From Fusarium oxysporum f. sp. lycopersici 4287 (Eukaryota > Ascomycota > Sordariomycetes > Hypocreales > Nectriaceae): a stretch of 64,000 nucleotides of DNA. Position numbers and translations under genes: made by a program. Below the pieces are notes generated by a model. That model was not told the DNA's origin. It saw only the letters and a program-made list of their open reading frames with translations, and ran no database searches. Below, one piece after another: positions 11,340-22,118 of the stretch. Each line of letters starts with the position of its first letter. Position 1 is the first letter of the stretch. The stretch is taken from NCBI RefSeq assembly GCF_000149955.1, contig NC_030986.1:824787-888786 (forward strand), in the 5' to 3' direction.

Positions 11340-13094
11340 TTAAACCTTCAAAACCTCCACATTGTTCGAAATCCAATCATATTGCGCCGTCCTGAAGTTA
11401 TCATCAATGATACTGTTCTTATTCGCCGTCTCAAACCACATAAGCTTCTTACTATCCTTCCACTCTGGCCAATTCGCATACTTAGTAACACCCTTGTTAG
11501 GATCCAAGTTATACACAAAGTTGAAATAATACGTCCTGATACTGCGCATAGCGTTGTTCGGCCAGATGCCAAAGAAGACTTGTAGCAGATCAGAACCGTG
11601 CATCGTGCCGAGAATTGGTGTGCCGTAGTTGTAACTCGCGAGGTAAGACCATGCTGGAACGTCGGGATTCTGCTCAGATGCTGTTTGGAGAAAGATTCGG
11701 CGGGTAAGAGAGAAGACCAAGTCGCCGAAGATGGCAGCGCGGCGCTTGAACATGGGGAAGACTTCGTTGAGGAGGGATGTTCGGAAAGGACTTCCTGCGC
11801 TGAGAGCGATGGGATATGCGTTCACCAGAGCGGTCAATTGCTCCTTGGTAGCTTTTTGGAAGTAGAGTTGCTGAAGGTAATCGACGAACTTGGCTGTCGT
11901 GGTCAAGTTTGGCTGGAAGAGAGCAAAGAGAGTGCCTTCGTCTTCTTGGTTGCCGTTGATCATGGGAACAGCGTGGTAACGACCTGATGCGATGAGTGCT
12001 TCTGGACTATCAGGAAGAACGGTACCGTCCGGGCGGGGGAGGTATGACAGGGCAAGGGAGTTGTATGACAAGAGTCCCGGAACAGAGTTTGCTGCGTTCA
12101 AGAACTTGTCGTAACTCAGGCCACGGAGACAAGCGAGGGTATCAGAAGATCCAGAACATCCGCCCGATTTCACTACTGCGTCGTAGATAGCTTGCGCCTT
12201 GTCACTATCCACAGGTTCCGCCGGGGCAACACTGCCAGAGTTCATGATGGCGCCGCGGAAAAGGGGCTTGCCATTGTAATCGGCATCACCACCGTAGAGA
12301 ACCATCTGATCAAGCACTGAGATGGCACCGGCAGATTCGCCCCAGATGGTGACCTTATCAGGATCACCACCGAAGGAAGCAATGTTATCGGCAACCCACT
12401 GAAGACCCATGCGCTGGTCAAGAAGACCCAAGTTCGAACTTCCATCCTTCTTGATCTCGGCACCTGGCATGAATCCGAAACCAGCGACGCGGTAGTTGAC
12501 AGCAACATAGATAAACGGCTGGTCCTGATCAATGGCAGTACCCAAGAGACTAGTTCCATCGTACATAGCGCTCGAACCAAGTTCAAAGCCACCGCCAAAG
12601 ATCCAGAACAACACAGGAAGTTTATCACCAGCCTTAGTACCAGCCGGTCGTTGAACAGTCATGGTAAGACAATCCTCCTGACCAGTGATGGGGGTAAGGA
12701 AGGGAATGGCCAGAAAGTCTGAGAGAAACTTGGAGATGACATCTTGGGCACCGGATGAGATGAACATCTGAGGACATGACGGACCAACAAGTCCTGAAGC
12801 ATCAAAGTTGCCTAGAGGCTTGGATAGTTTCTTTGGCGGTTTAAGTCGTAAAGAACCCGTCGGTGGATCCGCAAAGGGAATTCCTCTGAAGGAATCAACT
12901 TTTCCAGAACTTGAGCCGATGACAGTTCCAGAGGGAACAGCGACTGTGACTTTGGCTGCTCGTTCTTCCAGAGCTGGTGTGGCCGGCTCAGCAGGTTGAA
13001 GATCCGGAATTGCATCTGGTGCAGGGAGAGGAGCTGGAACAGCTACCACAGCCGTAAGAAGACCGAAGCCGGAAAGAAGACTTTGAAACTTCAT
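11340..13094 (-). CDS. Secreted type-B carboxylesterase / triacylglycerol lipase
   Basis: Intronless, 584 residues from the ATG at 13092-13094; the frame is open further upstream but only to a TTG. Residues 1-20 (MKFQSLLSGFGLLTAVVAVP) form a signal peptide, followed by a Pro/Ala-rich propeptide-like stretch ending near LEERAAK. The alpha/beta hydrolase fold is clear: the FRGIPFADPPTG entry motif, oxyanion hole GGGF (167-170), the nucleophile elbow WGESAGAIS with Ser254, an acid residue in NQEDEGTLF, and the catalytic His in MHGSDLLQVF. This is the Candida rugosa lipase/cholinesterase family (COesterase), here with a typical length. It likely hydrolyses ester substrates such as lipids or plant esters outside the cell. 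Substrate preference cannot be read from the sequence. Confidence 0.92.
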   Translation of the reverse strand: MKFQSLLSGFGLLTAVVAVPAPLPAPDAIPDLQPAEPATPALEERAAKVTVAVPSGTVIGSSSGKVDSFRGIPFADPPTGSLRLKPPKKLSKPLGNFDASGLVGPSCPQMFISSGAQDVISKFLSDFLAIPFLTPITGQEDCLTMTVQRPAGTKAGDKLPVLFWIFGGGFELGSSAMYDGTSLLGTAIDQDQPFIYVAVNYRVAGFGFMPGAEIKKDGSSNLGLLDQRMGLQWVADNIASFGGDPDKVTIWGESAGAISVLDQMVLYGGDADYNGKPLFRGAIMNSGSVAPAEPVDSDKAQAIYDAVVKSGGCSGSSDTLACLRGLSYDKFLNAANSVPGLLSYNSLALSYLPRPDGTVLPDSPEALIASGRYHAVPMINGNQEDEGTLFALFQPNLTTTAKFVDYLQQLYFQKATKEQLTALVNAYPIALSAGSPFRTSLLNEVFPMFKRRAAIFGDLVFSLTRRIFLQTASEQNPDVPAWSYLASYNYGTPILGTMHGSDLLQVFFGIWPNNAMRSIRTYYFNFVYNLDPNKGVTKYANWPEWKDSKKLMWFETANKNSIIDDNFRTAQYDWISNNVEVLKV

Positions 13095-15069
13095 TGTGAA
13101 GCTCAACTGTAAGACTGAGAGCTCAAGTTGTAAGAGTGGTAGTTGGAACAAAAGTCTGAACTAAACCACCACGGAGAGAGCCGTACACAACAAAGTTTAA
13201 GTCTTTCAAGCGTCAAAACAACGAGTCAACAGACAATGATCCCGCTGTCTCAGTTGAATTGCTGATCCTTTTTTCATCCGGGAAATGAGCTCAATTTGAA
13301 CCTCGAGCAACATCGCGCTCCTCCCCTCCCGCTTTGACATATTCCACAAGGTATTGAGTTTATCTCTCTCAACCCTGGTTCGACGTCGACGTTGAACTTG
13401 CATCTTTCCTCAAAGGCATCTCCCCCAGAAGAGGAAGCCATCGCCGTATTCAACGAGTGCATAGCAGCTGTATCAGCCCGAAAGAAGTTCCTGAGCCGAA
13501 GACAGTCCCCGCTTCCCCGTGGGGAAATCAGCTGCCAGACTAGAAGATCTTGGTATGTTTTCCAAGTTTTCTTCTTGTCTGACTCTACAAGACCGAGGCA
13601 GAAAGTCGTCCCTGCAATCCACGTGGAGAGGGGGTGGGATCGACGATCAGCTGAATGGTTTTTGTGATAGTATGTTTGCTGTGGTTGGTGGAGATGTGAG
13701 AGAAAAAGGAAAAAAAAAAGATGGTGGTACCGGAGGAACGACAGAATAGATGATGGTGGGGAAGGACGATACCGCAGTTGATCAAAGATGGCATTGATAT
13801 TGGCATTTGGTGTAAGTCGAAAAGAGTTCATACCCCGGACCCTGAGATCCTTGTCTGCCGTAGTTCGGGCCCTGGTGACCTCTCAAGTCCGGGGAATGCA
13901 GCAACAAGAATTGCGGGGAGGATTAGAAATGTCGGTCTGTAACTAATTAATACGAGGATGTTATTGTTCTTATGAGGGATTAATGTCTTTTTTGAGTAAT
14001 CTATTCACTATCTGACATTTGTATCCCGCGTATAGATCCGATATCCCCTGTTCTCACATTCGCATCAAGAACGTCATCACACATAACAACCCCAGCCTTT
14101 CAAAGGTTACCATTGAAACAAATTAAGCGGTAGAAACAAAAAACCTTGTTAATTACCGGGTAAAAGCCCAAACCCAACCCAGCCCAACTCAGCCTTATCC
14201 AAAGACAAGGTATAACCAGGCCAGTATTGAAATGGCAGTATTTGCGATCACGCATCCCAATACCTGGAGTTTATCAGACTCGACTAACAATCGCTGATCC
14301 ATCACACGCACAACCACTCTCCGCTCTTCCGGTGTTCGAAATAGGAAGCTCTCACGATGCTATCCCTAAAAGAACACTAAAGATATGCAGGTGCAAGTTC
14401 GGATCAAGGTCTGGGGAAAACTCAAATATCTCCGCTTTCTTGTAAGCAGAGTAGAAAAGATGGTGTAGTCGTGCAGCATTCCGAGGTTCGGACGTCGTCC
14501 GTTGATTTAGCAATAGATTGAATAGACATGTGTTTCTCTTTGACAACTAGTTCCTTGTGAGAGATGGCCTTGAAGTTGACGAACGTGTGTCGAGCCTACT
14601 AATGGTCAGAAATGCTCTACCCCGCGAACAACCCAAAAAGCAATTGAGATCAAAGTGTCAAGGACAATGCTCAAGAAATGTCATTGAATTCGTGATTAAA
14701 CGCAGACCATCTCGCTAGAAAGATCAAAACCACAAGAAAGGCATATGTACATGTCCTAAACCTATCCCTCACTTCAGTCCCTCTGAAAGCTCAATTCATA
14801 ACCAGACCCCAAAGCCAAATGCTGTTTGTTGCTCATACATACCCTAATGCCCAGATAACCTTGCGCCGTCAACTATCTTATAACCCTGCGCCATTGTCCA
14901 TGTCATGCGTGCCTGTGAGGCAGATTGAGTCTTCATGCAATCCCAAAGACAGTCCAGCCCAGCCAAATGTATTGTGTATACCGAATGCGTCCTGTTGCCC
15001 TCAAAATTAAACCGTGGGGTATATCCATCCCATCTCAGTTTCATATCATACACTGCATGTAGCTTGCTT
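13095..15069. other. Intergenic region between lipase and the gap-broken gene, with a protein-like fragment
   Basis: No complete gene. On the + strand 13338-13552 reads as a protein-like frame (contains EEEAIAVFNECIAAVSARKK) that is closed upstream by a TGA at 13335-13337, has no ATG, and ends at a good GTATGT donor. I do not recognise it; it could be an exon of an unannotated gene or a relic. The remainder (13800-15069) is AT-rich and shows nothing I can support. Confidence 0.3.
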
Positions 15070-16474
15070 TCACATCACCACGCCCACAGGTGTACCCTCG
15101 TTTAGACAGCGTTTCTTTGAAACGATTGCTGGCTCTTCCTCGGTCTCTTCCTCGTAGCTACTGCTGACGACCTCGGTGAGGACATCGCGCTTGCGCTTCT
15201 CGCCAGTTGGTTTCTCGGGATCTTTCTCCCATGTCTCGATCTCATCTGGGTTGAAGGTTCCGACAATCTCTTGACCTAGAGCTTTGCCTAGTCTCTCTCT
15301 GAGTCCCAAAATCGGCCAGATAGGAACTCTTGTGTATTCGATCCTGAGACCAGAAACAATAGCATCGTCATCGTCAGCTGGAGCCTTGAAGGGATCGTGG
15401 AACTTCTCCAAGAACTCCTTTGTGATGTGGCCAGTGTAAACAATAAACTCGGATGTATCAATGTCGTGCGTGAGAATCTTCAACTTGATGTCGTGAAAGT
15501 TAGGGCTTGGAGGAATGCCCTGTCCTGGCGAAATGCGCGAGTCGCGTCTGCCACTGATAGGTGGGGTAGGGTAGAAGTGCTTCTGCGCCATCCCTAGAAA
15601 GACGCCCACAAAATGAGCATCGTGATCGGAATTTGAAGGTACGAGGATGCGAGCGCGCAGTTGCTGGAGGCGAAACACGGGTTCGTTCCATGTCCTTCCA
15701 GGTCCAGAAGCGACGCGAAAAAGGTTGTTTCGGACTGAAGCCAATTGAGTCTTGCCAATGTAACAGATCATGGGTAAATTGGCGGGGCTGTAGTTTGGCG
15801 AGGACTGTGTTGAGATGTTGAAGGATTCAGCGGGTCGCGTCGAAACTGATTTGAATGAAGAGTATGAAGACTTTGCATCNNNNNNNNNNNNNNNNNNNNN
15901 NNNNNNNNNNNNNNNNNNNNNNNNNNNNNNNNNNNNNNNNNNNNNNNNNNNNNNNNNNNNNNNNNNNNNNNNNNNNNNNNNNNNNNNGATGGAGTTCGGG
16001 CAGGTACTGGGGCTTGTTGAAAGGTGTAGGCCACAGCGTGTTGAGAACCGACTTGACAGCGTTGGAGGATAGGATAGGATGCAATGGATCGGGCAGGAGA
16101 ATCTGCGTGAGCGCGTTGCTAAGGCTGATGATGGTATTCGATGGGCTCAGATGTCCTCGCGATGGTGGCGTGCCTGGGGCCGCTGAAGGCTGAGGTGTAT
16201 CGCAAGGCGGCAGTTCCTCCCATCTCGCACCGAGCAGCTGAGCGTGTAAATCTGTCCAACAAATGGGTCGCACAAAGAGCGATGTGCCGGCGTGTTGCTG
16301 AAAGATGTCGTAGAGCGAGTTCTTTGCGGGCCGGTAGATGCGCTGCGGGCGCCTTTTTCGCGGGGCGACAATGGGCGCTTGTGAAGTGCAGGGCGTTGTG
16401 TCCAGTGATACACCGTTACCGTTACCGTTGCGCGACGGCGAAGTCGAAGAGGTAGAAGATTGTGAAGTCGCCAT
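15070..16474 (-). CDS. Unrecognised protein, interrupted by an assembly gap
   Basis: The gene runs leftward from the ATG at 16472-16474 (MATSQSS...) to the stop at 15070 and is cut by 108 N at 15880-15987. The N-terminal part is Ser/Asn-rich, then basic (APRKRRPQRIYRPAK), then has a folded-looking segment (SLYDIFQQHAGTSLFVRP) and a Pro-rich linker. After the gap the frame continues from a Ser-rich stretch into MICYIGKTQLASVRNNLF, a conserved-looking domain with LRARILVPSNSDHDAHFVGVFLG, and an acidic/basic tail with the nuclear-localisation-like GEKRKRD. The frames on the two sides of the gap differ by one, so either the N count is not exact or an intron lies in the gap. I do not recognise the family. 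A nuclear role is only hinted at by the basic motifs. Confidence 0.72.
15880..15987. other. Assembly gap (108 N) inside a gene
   Basis: A run of N within the coding region of the leftward gene at 15070-16474. The coding frame before and after does not match with this N count, so its length should not be trusted. Confidence 0.99.
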
Positions 16475-17486
16475 ATCCACCAAACTGCGCAGCTGTCCGA
16501 TGAAGCTGCCGTTTCCAAACAAAGAACTGTCGCGAAGGAGGATCGATTAGCGCTGGGTGTAAATGGATTGTTGGGGAGGATATCGTTGATGTCAGAGGGA
16601 AAAGAACAGAAGAATAGCGCAAACTTACTCAAATGCAAGCATCCGATGATTGAATAGTCGATCTGTATTTGCCTCCCTTTGGATAACTCTTTCAGCGTTT
16701 GTTGGTTGCCTGAAGCCGGATGTTTCTCTCCAGTCTTTGTTGTAGGGCCTTGGTTCTGCGACGCGCCCTTAATGATTCCCTGTTTATCTCCAGTCTTTTG
16801 CAGTGACAAGCTCTCCGCTAGCGTCTGGCACGAGCGTCGCCCTTGTCAAAAAGGATTGACGGAAAAAGTAAAAAAAGGGGAATATTAGCGTCCAATAGGA
16901 AATGAGCAACAAGAAGAACAAGGCAACTTTGTAAAAAGTAGACTCTTCTTTTTTGTAAGAGGGACAGTGAAAATGAAAAAGAAGGTGAAGGAGGGGGGAG
17001 AAGGAGGAAATATCGGTGACACTGAATGAATCACACTTAGGGCGTGAAACCAAGGCAAGGCTTCTTTCACTCTTAGGTATGAGTTGTTAGTGGATACGAC
17101 CTGCATCTGCGCCAGGAAGAATCTGCACGCGGGACGAGGGAAAAAGCGCGTCGCCACCGTGATTCGTCGCGGAGCTAATCGGCGCGAATGAGTAGCGAGT
17201 TCACGTGAGGAGCCATCCTGGCTCTAGGCAGCCATAATGAGAGGCGGTACCTTGGTGCTGCGCCACATCATCGTTGTGGCCTGATTGATGATCCACCGAT
17301 TAAGGCATCAACTTTGCTCTGCTCCCAGCCTTGCCCCACACCAATCGAGTGAGCTTCGTGAGCTTGGTGTAGCCCCGCCGGTGACGAAGCGCAACTCAGC
17401 ATCAGCCCGTAACTTGCGCCGATTTGTCCATTTCCCTCCCAAGCAGCTTTGATATACTGGAATTGGTCTGTTAATTGCTGTTCAAG
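16475..17486. other. Shared divergent promoter region
   Basis: Lies between a leftward gene (ATG at 16474) and the rightward ARPC3 gene (ATG at 17487). It holds purine-rich runs (about 16855-17010) and nothing gene-like. An intron in the 5' leader of the leftward gene is possible: a GTAAGT lies on the minus strand near 16628. Confidence 0.4.
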
Positions 17487-18239
17487 ATGCCGGTATGTCC
17501 AAACCAAACACCCATACTTCACAAATAACTATACAAACACACTCCACCATCTCCTATTGCATCACCGCATCTCACGATATCAACCAAACTAACAACACTT
17601 TCCAGGCATACAACTCCGTTTTCAACAATGATCCCAACATCCCCCGCATAATCGGCAACTTCCCTCTCCTCCCTCTCCGTACCAAGACCAGAGGCCCTGC
17701 CTACACCCTCCCCAACCCCTCGCCGCCTCTGCCGGCCAACGAGTCTCCCGACCCCGACAGCGAGAGCTACGATATCCTCGACGAGGTCCTCGCCCTCTTC
17801 CGCGCCAACACATTCTTCCGAAACTTTGAGATCCAAGGCCCTGCCGACCGTCTGCTCGTGTATGGAATCTGGTTTGTCAGCGATTGTCTGACAAAGATCC
17901 GACCTCAGGCTTCTTTGCGTGATGCCCAGAAGGATGTTTTAAACTTGGCTCTTGACCTTAACTTTGCTATCCCCGGAGACCCTGCATGGCCCCTTAACCA
18001 GGTGTGTTTGCCAAACTCAAACAGCACGACAAATTGGCCGGTTTGCTAATGTTTGATTGTAGATGTACGAGCCCCCTAGGGACCGACAAGAAGCGGAGCA
18101 GCTTAAGCAATATATGTCGCAGGTTCGACAGGAGCTTGCTTCTCGATTACTTGCTAGGGTATATGATGAGGACGAGACTAAGCCTAGCAAGTGGTGGTTG
18201 AGCTTTACCAAGAGAAAGTTTATGGGCAAGTCTCTGTAG
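17487..18239 (+). CDS. ARC18: Arp2/3 complex subunit ARPC3 (p21-Arc / Arc18)
   Basis: Three exons, 17487-17492, 17606-18001 and 18063-18239, give 192 residues. The first exon is only ATG-CCG, so the protein starts MPAYNSVFNND, the usual start of ARPC3. The 113-bp first intron and 61-bp second intron are GT-AG and in phase. Typical family blocks are present: IIGNFPLLPLRTKTRGPA, an acidic disordered insert, DEVLALFRANTFFRNFEI, DRLLVYGIWFVSDCL and KWWLSFTKRKFMGKSL near the end. ARPC3 is one of the five non-actin-related subunits of the complex that nucleates branched actin at endocytic patches and hyphal tips. The length fits the family. The alternative long frame that reads through intron 1 is not used because it destroys the conserved N-terminus. 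Confidence 0.95.
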
Positions 18240-19820
18240 AGTATTAGCAAGATGGGTCGAGGAAACACATTTTAGAAGACTATCACCGAATCGAGGAGCT
18301 GGCGTCATACAAAATACATTTTCAGTACTTACTTGACCTATCGCTGTGTGTTTCTCAATTCTTGGAGTGTCAGAACACTTGAGGTCGTTCCATCAAGCGG
18401 CAAAATACAACACTTAAAAAGGCTGCGAAACTTACCATAAAATCATCCATCATAAGTTACCTAACTTGCCAAAAATCACCATAAATGGAACCACGTGTTT
18501 TATGGCTTGAGATTGAGGGCCTTTGCTATTTGGCACTGCTCCTTTGTCATGCCATTGACAATCAGGGGCATCACGTTTGTATGGGTCTGTTTGCCAACAT
18601 CCGTGCTATTGTCCGGTTTCCAAGATAACGCATGTGATTGTCTAGGCAGCGTATTTACCTCTAGCCTTGCTTGAACAATCAATTGTTGAATGACCTCATA
18701 CTGGGTAAACAGAAAGAATCAAAGGCCTCCCTCTTGACTATAAATTCTCCCACATCCCCCGATGATGAGACAGAGTTTCCTGCTACAACATAATCTCAGA
18801 CTTTATATATATACTCATTCACTTTGAGACTCACACCTGAGATCCTGACCTAGCTAGAGGAACTCAGAGGTGACAGGGAAGCGCTCCTTTCTCTTTCAAA
18901 TTGCTCATGGAAAACAAGACATTTATTTGGTCTCGCCATAGTAAAGTCTTCATAGACAAGGAAGCCTCTCCAAGCATTCAGGAAAGGTACAACGTAATGC
19001 CAACCAAAATACAGCAATGTTTTGCCTTATTATCGTATTAGAGCAACTCACCCACATCAGGGCAACATCGCCAACGTCCGTTCAAGTCGGGACTAGAGCG
19101 TACAACAACGCCCATCAAGTGGGCTGTCCGCCAGACAGAATAGTCGTGCCCCTGGAGATAATCAATCCCAGTGCTTAGCAGGAAACACCACAAGAATGCA
19201 AAGTCACTACGGTAGTTGACTACTACCACCTCGGGCGTATATGGCCAGCCACATACTCACCGTGGCGAGTGCTGCCTCTAGATCATTGAATCATGGGGCG
19301 ACACAAAGAACGCCAAAGGGCCTGACGTAACTAACATGGCCAGTCTCTGACAACCCTTCTCGATCGTGCTCTTCCATGAAAAGAGAACTCCCAAATGACT
19401 TGCTATCACTGTATGACGCAGAGATACTGACCAATGAGCAAGGCCGCGAATTGTGCGCCCTGTGATGCTCGAACTGCTCCCCTGTTCTCCTTCTCGCTTG
19501 TGATGACATCTTCTTAGAAACCACGATGTCATCCTTTACAAGGAACCTTAAATATTCACCTACCGATTTTGGTCATTTTATTCTTACTTTATAACTATAT
19601 ATATACTATCTCTGCAGCGTCTCGATATCACTGTCCTTCCACACGGTAAGTCGATCGTTGCACGAAGTCCTATAGCCACTAACCACAGCACAGAATCTTT
19701 AACTCTCATGCTCAAGGTCACAACACTCCGGCCGCATACTTCAACGAGGTCAAATCTTGTAGTCAAAACATAATTATCTTTCGATATCACACGGCCGAGA
19801 CTAAGCAGAGGTCATGAAGG
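18240..19820. other. Gene-free, AT-rich stretch at the start of a decayed block
   Basis: No intact gene is visible. Several 60-85 codon frames on the minus strand (18500-18682, 19038-19229, 19278-19532) look protein-like in places but have no start context, motif or length to support them. The stretch leads into the repeated and degenerate sequence at 19.8-23.2 kb. Confidence 0.4.
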
Positions 19821-19890
19821 TCGACCCAGGTTCACGAGTCTAGTGGACAGCGACCCGGACCGATTGCTCGTGCATTCATGCACTGACAGC
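19821..19890. repeat. Diverged direct repeat, copy 1
   Basis: About 70 bases that match 20092-20160. In the first ~46 bases I see about eight differences and all are transitions (C/T or A/G). On the minus strand both copies encode a similar peptide around SLSTRL(V/M)NL, so the repeat probably comes from duplicated coding sequence. Confidence 0.7.
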
Positions 19891-20091
19891 CGAACTGTAA
19901 TGCTTTACAGCTGATATCCCTAGACTCCACAAATGTCTGGGATACAGATATGATGTCCCCTACCGTGGGAGGTATCGACCGAGCCCACATGTGGCCTAAC
20001 AGCCACTGCAAGGCATATGTTGACGAGAAGTTCCGCGCCCTGAAGAAGAGCAAAAGATGGGAGAAGAGAAAAAAAAAACAGTTTATCAAAG

Positions 20092-20160
20092 TCGATCCAG
20101 ATTCATGAGCCTGGTGGACAGCGACTCGAACCGGTTACGTTTGGATTCATGAACTACAGC
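20092..20160. repeat. Diverged direct repeat, copy 2
   Basis: Partner of 19821-19890, about 270 bases downstream in the same orientation. On the minus strand it forms the end of a frame at 20086-20334 with ESLSTRLMNLDRL. Transition-only divergence in the well-aligned half fits repeat-induced point mutation, though ordinary decay cannot be excluded. Confidence 0.7.
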
Positions 20161-20839
20161 ATCCACCACTGTTCCCCAGACACGTCTCACCAAACTTGGC
20201 CGGAATATGCTAGAACTATTTGCAGGTTTGGACCGCCAGAAGCACTCTCTCCTCAGGTCTTTGCAGCCTTCAGTCATAGGTGAACTGTGAAAAGGATATG
20301 AACGGCAGCACGTGCATGTTACTGCCCTGAACAAAAGGATCAGTGAACAAGATCATTTCACACAAGGGCTCTTCTTTCATGAGAAAGTTCAGAACAGAAG
20401 AAAACAATTCAAATTCTGTATATATTACGAAGGATATTCAACAACATGCAGAGAAGTTTACGATATCTATGCACGCATATCATTGTACGATTGAAGATGT
20501 CCTGGAACAGGGCCTTCCTACCTCTGACGATGATGACGATGCCATTGTGTCTTTACAAAATCAATGAACGAACCTGGAACTCTTTATCATACTTCTGTCA
20601 CCCTTGTTCTCCCTGCCCCCATCATCATGAAAGCTCCTGAAAGTCTGCAACCATTTACGCCGTGGTAAAATACAAATGAGCATCCAAGTTATCTTAGTAG
20701 ATGACATTTTAAACTCCTCTGAAATCAGAATAGATATATCTGACCCAGTCAAGGACTTCTTCTATGACGAATGGCTGCAATAACGCACAGCAGTCACCAT
20801 CCAGCCCGAACCTCTGTACCTTGATCTGTTCTATCACAG
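20161..20839. other. Degenerate sequence between the repeat and the helicase relic
   Basis: Contains short frames only, on both strands, with frequent stops. Nothing can be supported as a functional gene. Confidence 0.35.
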
Positions 20840-21633
20840 TCTTCGACTCCGATATCTGCGTACATTATTCATCATCTCGAACACAGTCAACACCTGAGAC
20901 GATCTGAGAGTGACTTTTCCGATAGCGAATCTGACCTTTGTTATTCTCACGAGGCATTCGTTTGGTGGCTGGATTCATTGCATATTTGCATTTCAAGTGT
21001 TGCTATAATAGGAAAAGTCCATTTCACGTCCCTCATGGCATTGCAATGGTCACACATTACACGAAGAACGTATGATGTGTTGTGTCGAGAATGATGCCAT
21101 CGAACCAGAGGAAAGAAGCCTTGGTCTACCAAGATGAGCACCCAGGACAGGAAGAGGATTAAGTCACATCATCAAAGAAACGTCTCCCACTATGTTCCGG
21201 ACAGCGAAAATTGGCTTCAGCCAGCAAAATCTCATATAAAACTAGTTAATAACATCCCTGGTCTCAGACCGGATGTCTCTCACCAACTGCATCAACAGGA
21301 TGCAGTTGCCAAGACTTTGTGGTCTATGAAATCTCTATTCAAATGGATGATCCTCGGGGGACCTCCTGATGTGGCCTCGGCAAGACTCTATAAGCGTTTT
21401 CTATTATGACATTGAAGTATCGCATGGGGCGAGTTCCATGTGTCATCGTTGCCCCTTTATCTTGTTGCCGACAGTGGGTATCTGAAACCAAGAAGTTCTT
21501 TCAGATCTCTACGGTCTTTCATCCAGGAGTAATGACTATGATAATGCTTCCTAACCTAAGGCTGAATCCCGGACAACGCCTCCGGATAGAACTTTACATG
21601 TATCGTTGGGACTCGGGCTTGAAATCAGACTGA
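20840..21633 (+). pseudogene. Relic of a SNF2-family helicase-like gene
   Basis: Two adjacent overlapping frames (21134-21409 and 21406-21633) read as consecutive pieces of one protein. The first has GLRPDVSHQLHQQDAVAKTLWSM followed by KWMILGGPPDV, the second has VPCVIVAPLSCCRQWVSETKKFF. This order resembles the start of a SNF2 ATPase: a Q-motif-like HQQ, the Walker A region (normally ILADxxGLGKT, here destroyed) and the motif Ia block IVAPLSxxxQW. The shift of frame between them, the missing Walker A lysine and the early stops show it cannot encode a working ATPase. Upstream to ~20840 protein-like pieces (e.g. near 21090) are interrupted by stops. The family assignment is by eye and moderately sure; that it is broken is clear. 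Confidence 0.5.
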
Positions 21634-22118
21634 TGGAAGGAAAGATTGGGATATAAACAAGACGAGTTCACTTACGTTTTGTGCTGGAACTGGTTAGAAG
21701 AGAGGAGAGGAGAGGAGAGGATAGGAGAAGAATAACAAACAGGAGTTGGAACAATTTATATACATGAAACTGAGAGTGCTTTAACAGCTAATGCTTCACT
21801 ATTAAATCGATTCGCTGCCTACTCTCCGGTGTCATTGTCCTAGTGATTCTCAGGATTGATGTTGTAGAGCTTGGGAAGCAAGACCGAGTGATGCTTTTGT
21901 TACCCTGAAGCCCCTTTCCACTTACTTCTCCTTCGCTTTTTGATAGGCATTTCTACTTCATTCTTGCACTAGTTTCAAGATTATGCAACAGTTTCCATTG
22001 TGTTCGACAGTCTCATCATTGCAATGTTCATCTCCATTTGCTATCTTCTCATTTACAACTGACGATTCTCGACACCGCTTCCTCGCGGTCCATCGAGATA
22101 TCAAAACTCTTTAATAAC
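21634..22118. other. Gene-free stretch with a short tandem repeat
   Basis: No gene seen. Includes the purine microsatellite at about 21698-21729. Confidence 0.4.
21698..21729. repeat. AGAGG microsatellite
   Basis: About five tandem copies of a 5-base purine unit (AGAGG), the last ones imperfect (GATAG). Confidence 0.85.

Noticed and set aside
13095..13151. N-terminal extension of the lipase
   Set aside because: Begins at TTG and would bury the signal peptide; the ATG at 13094 is followed by a standard signal peptide.
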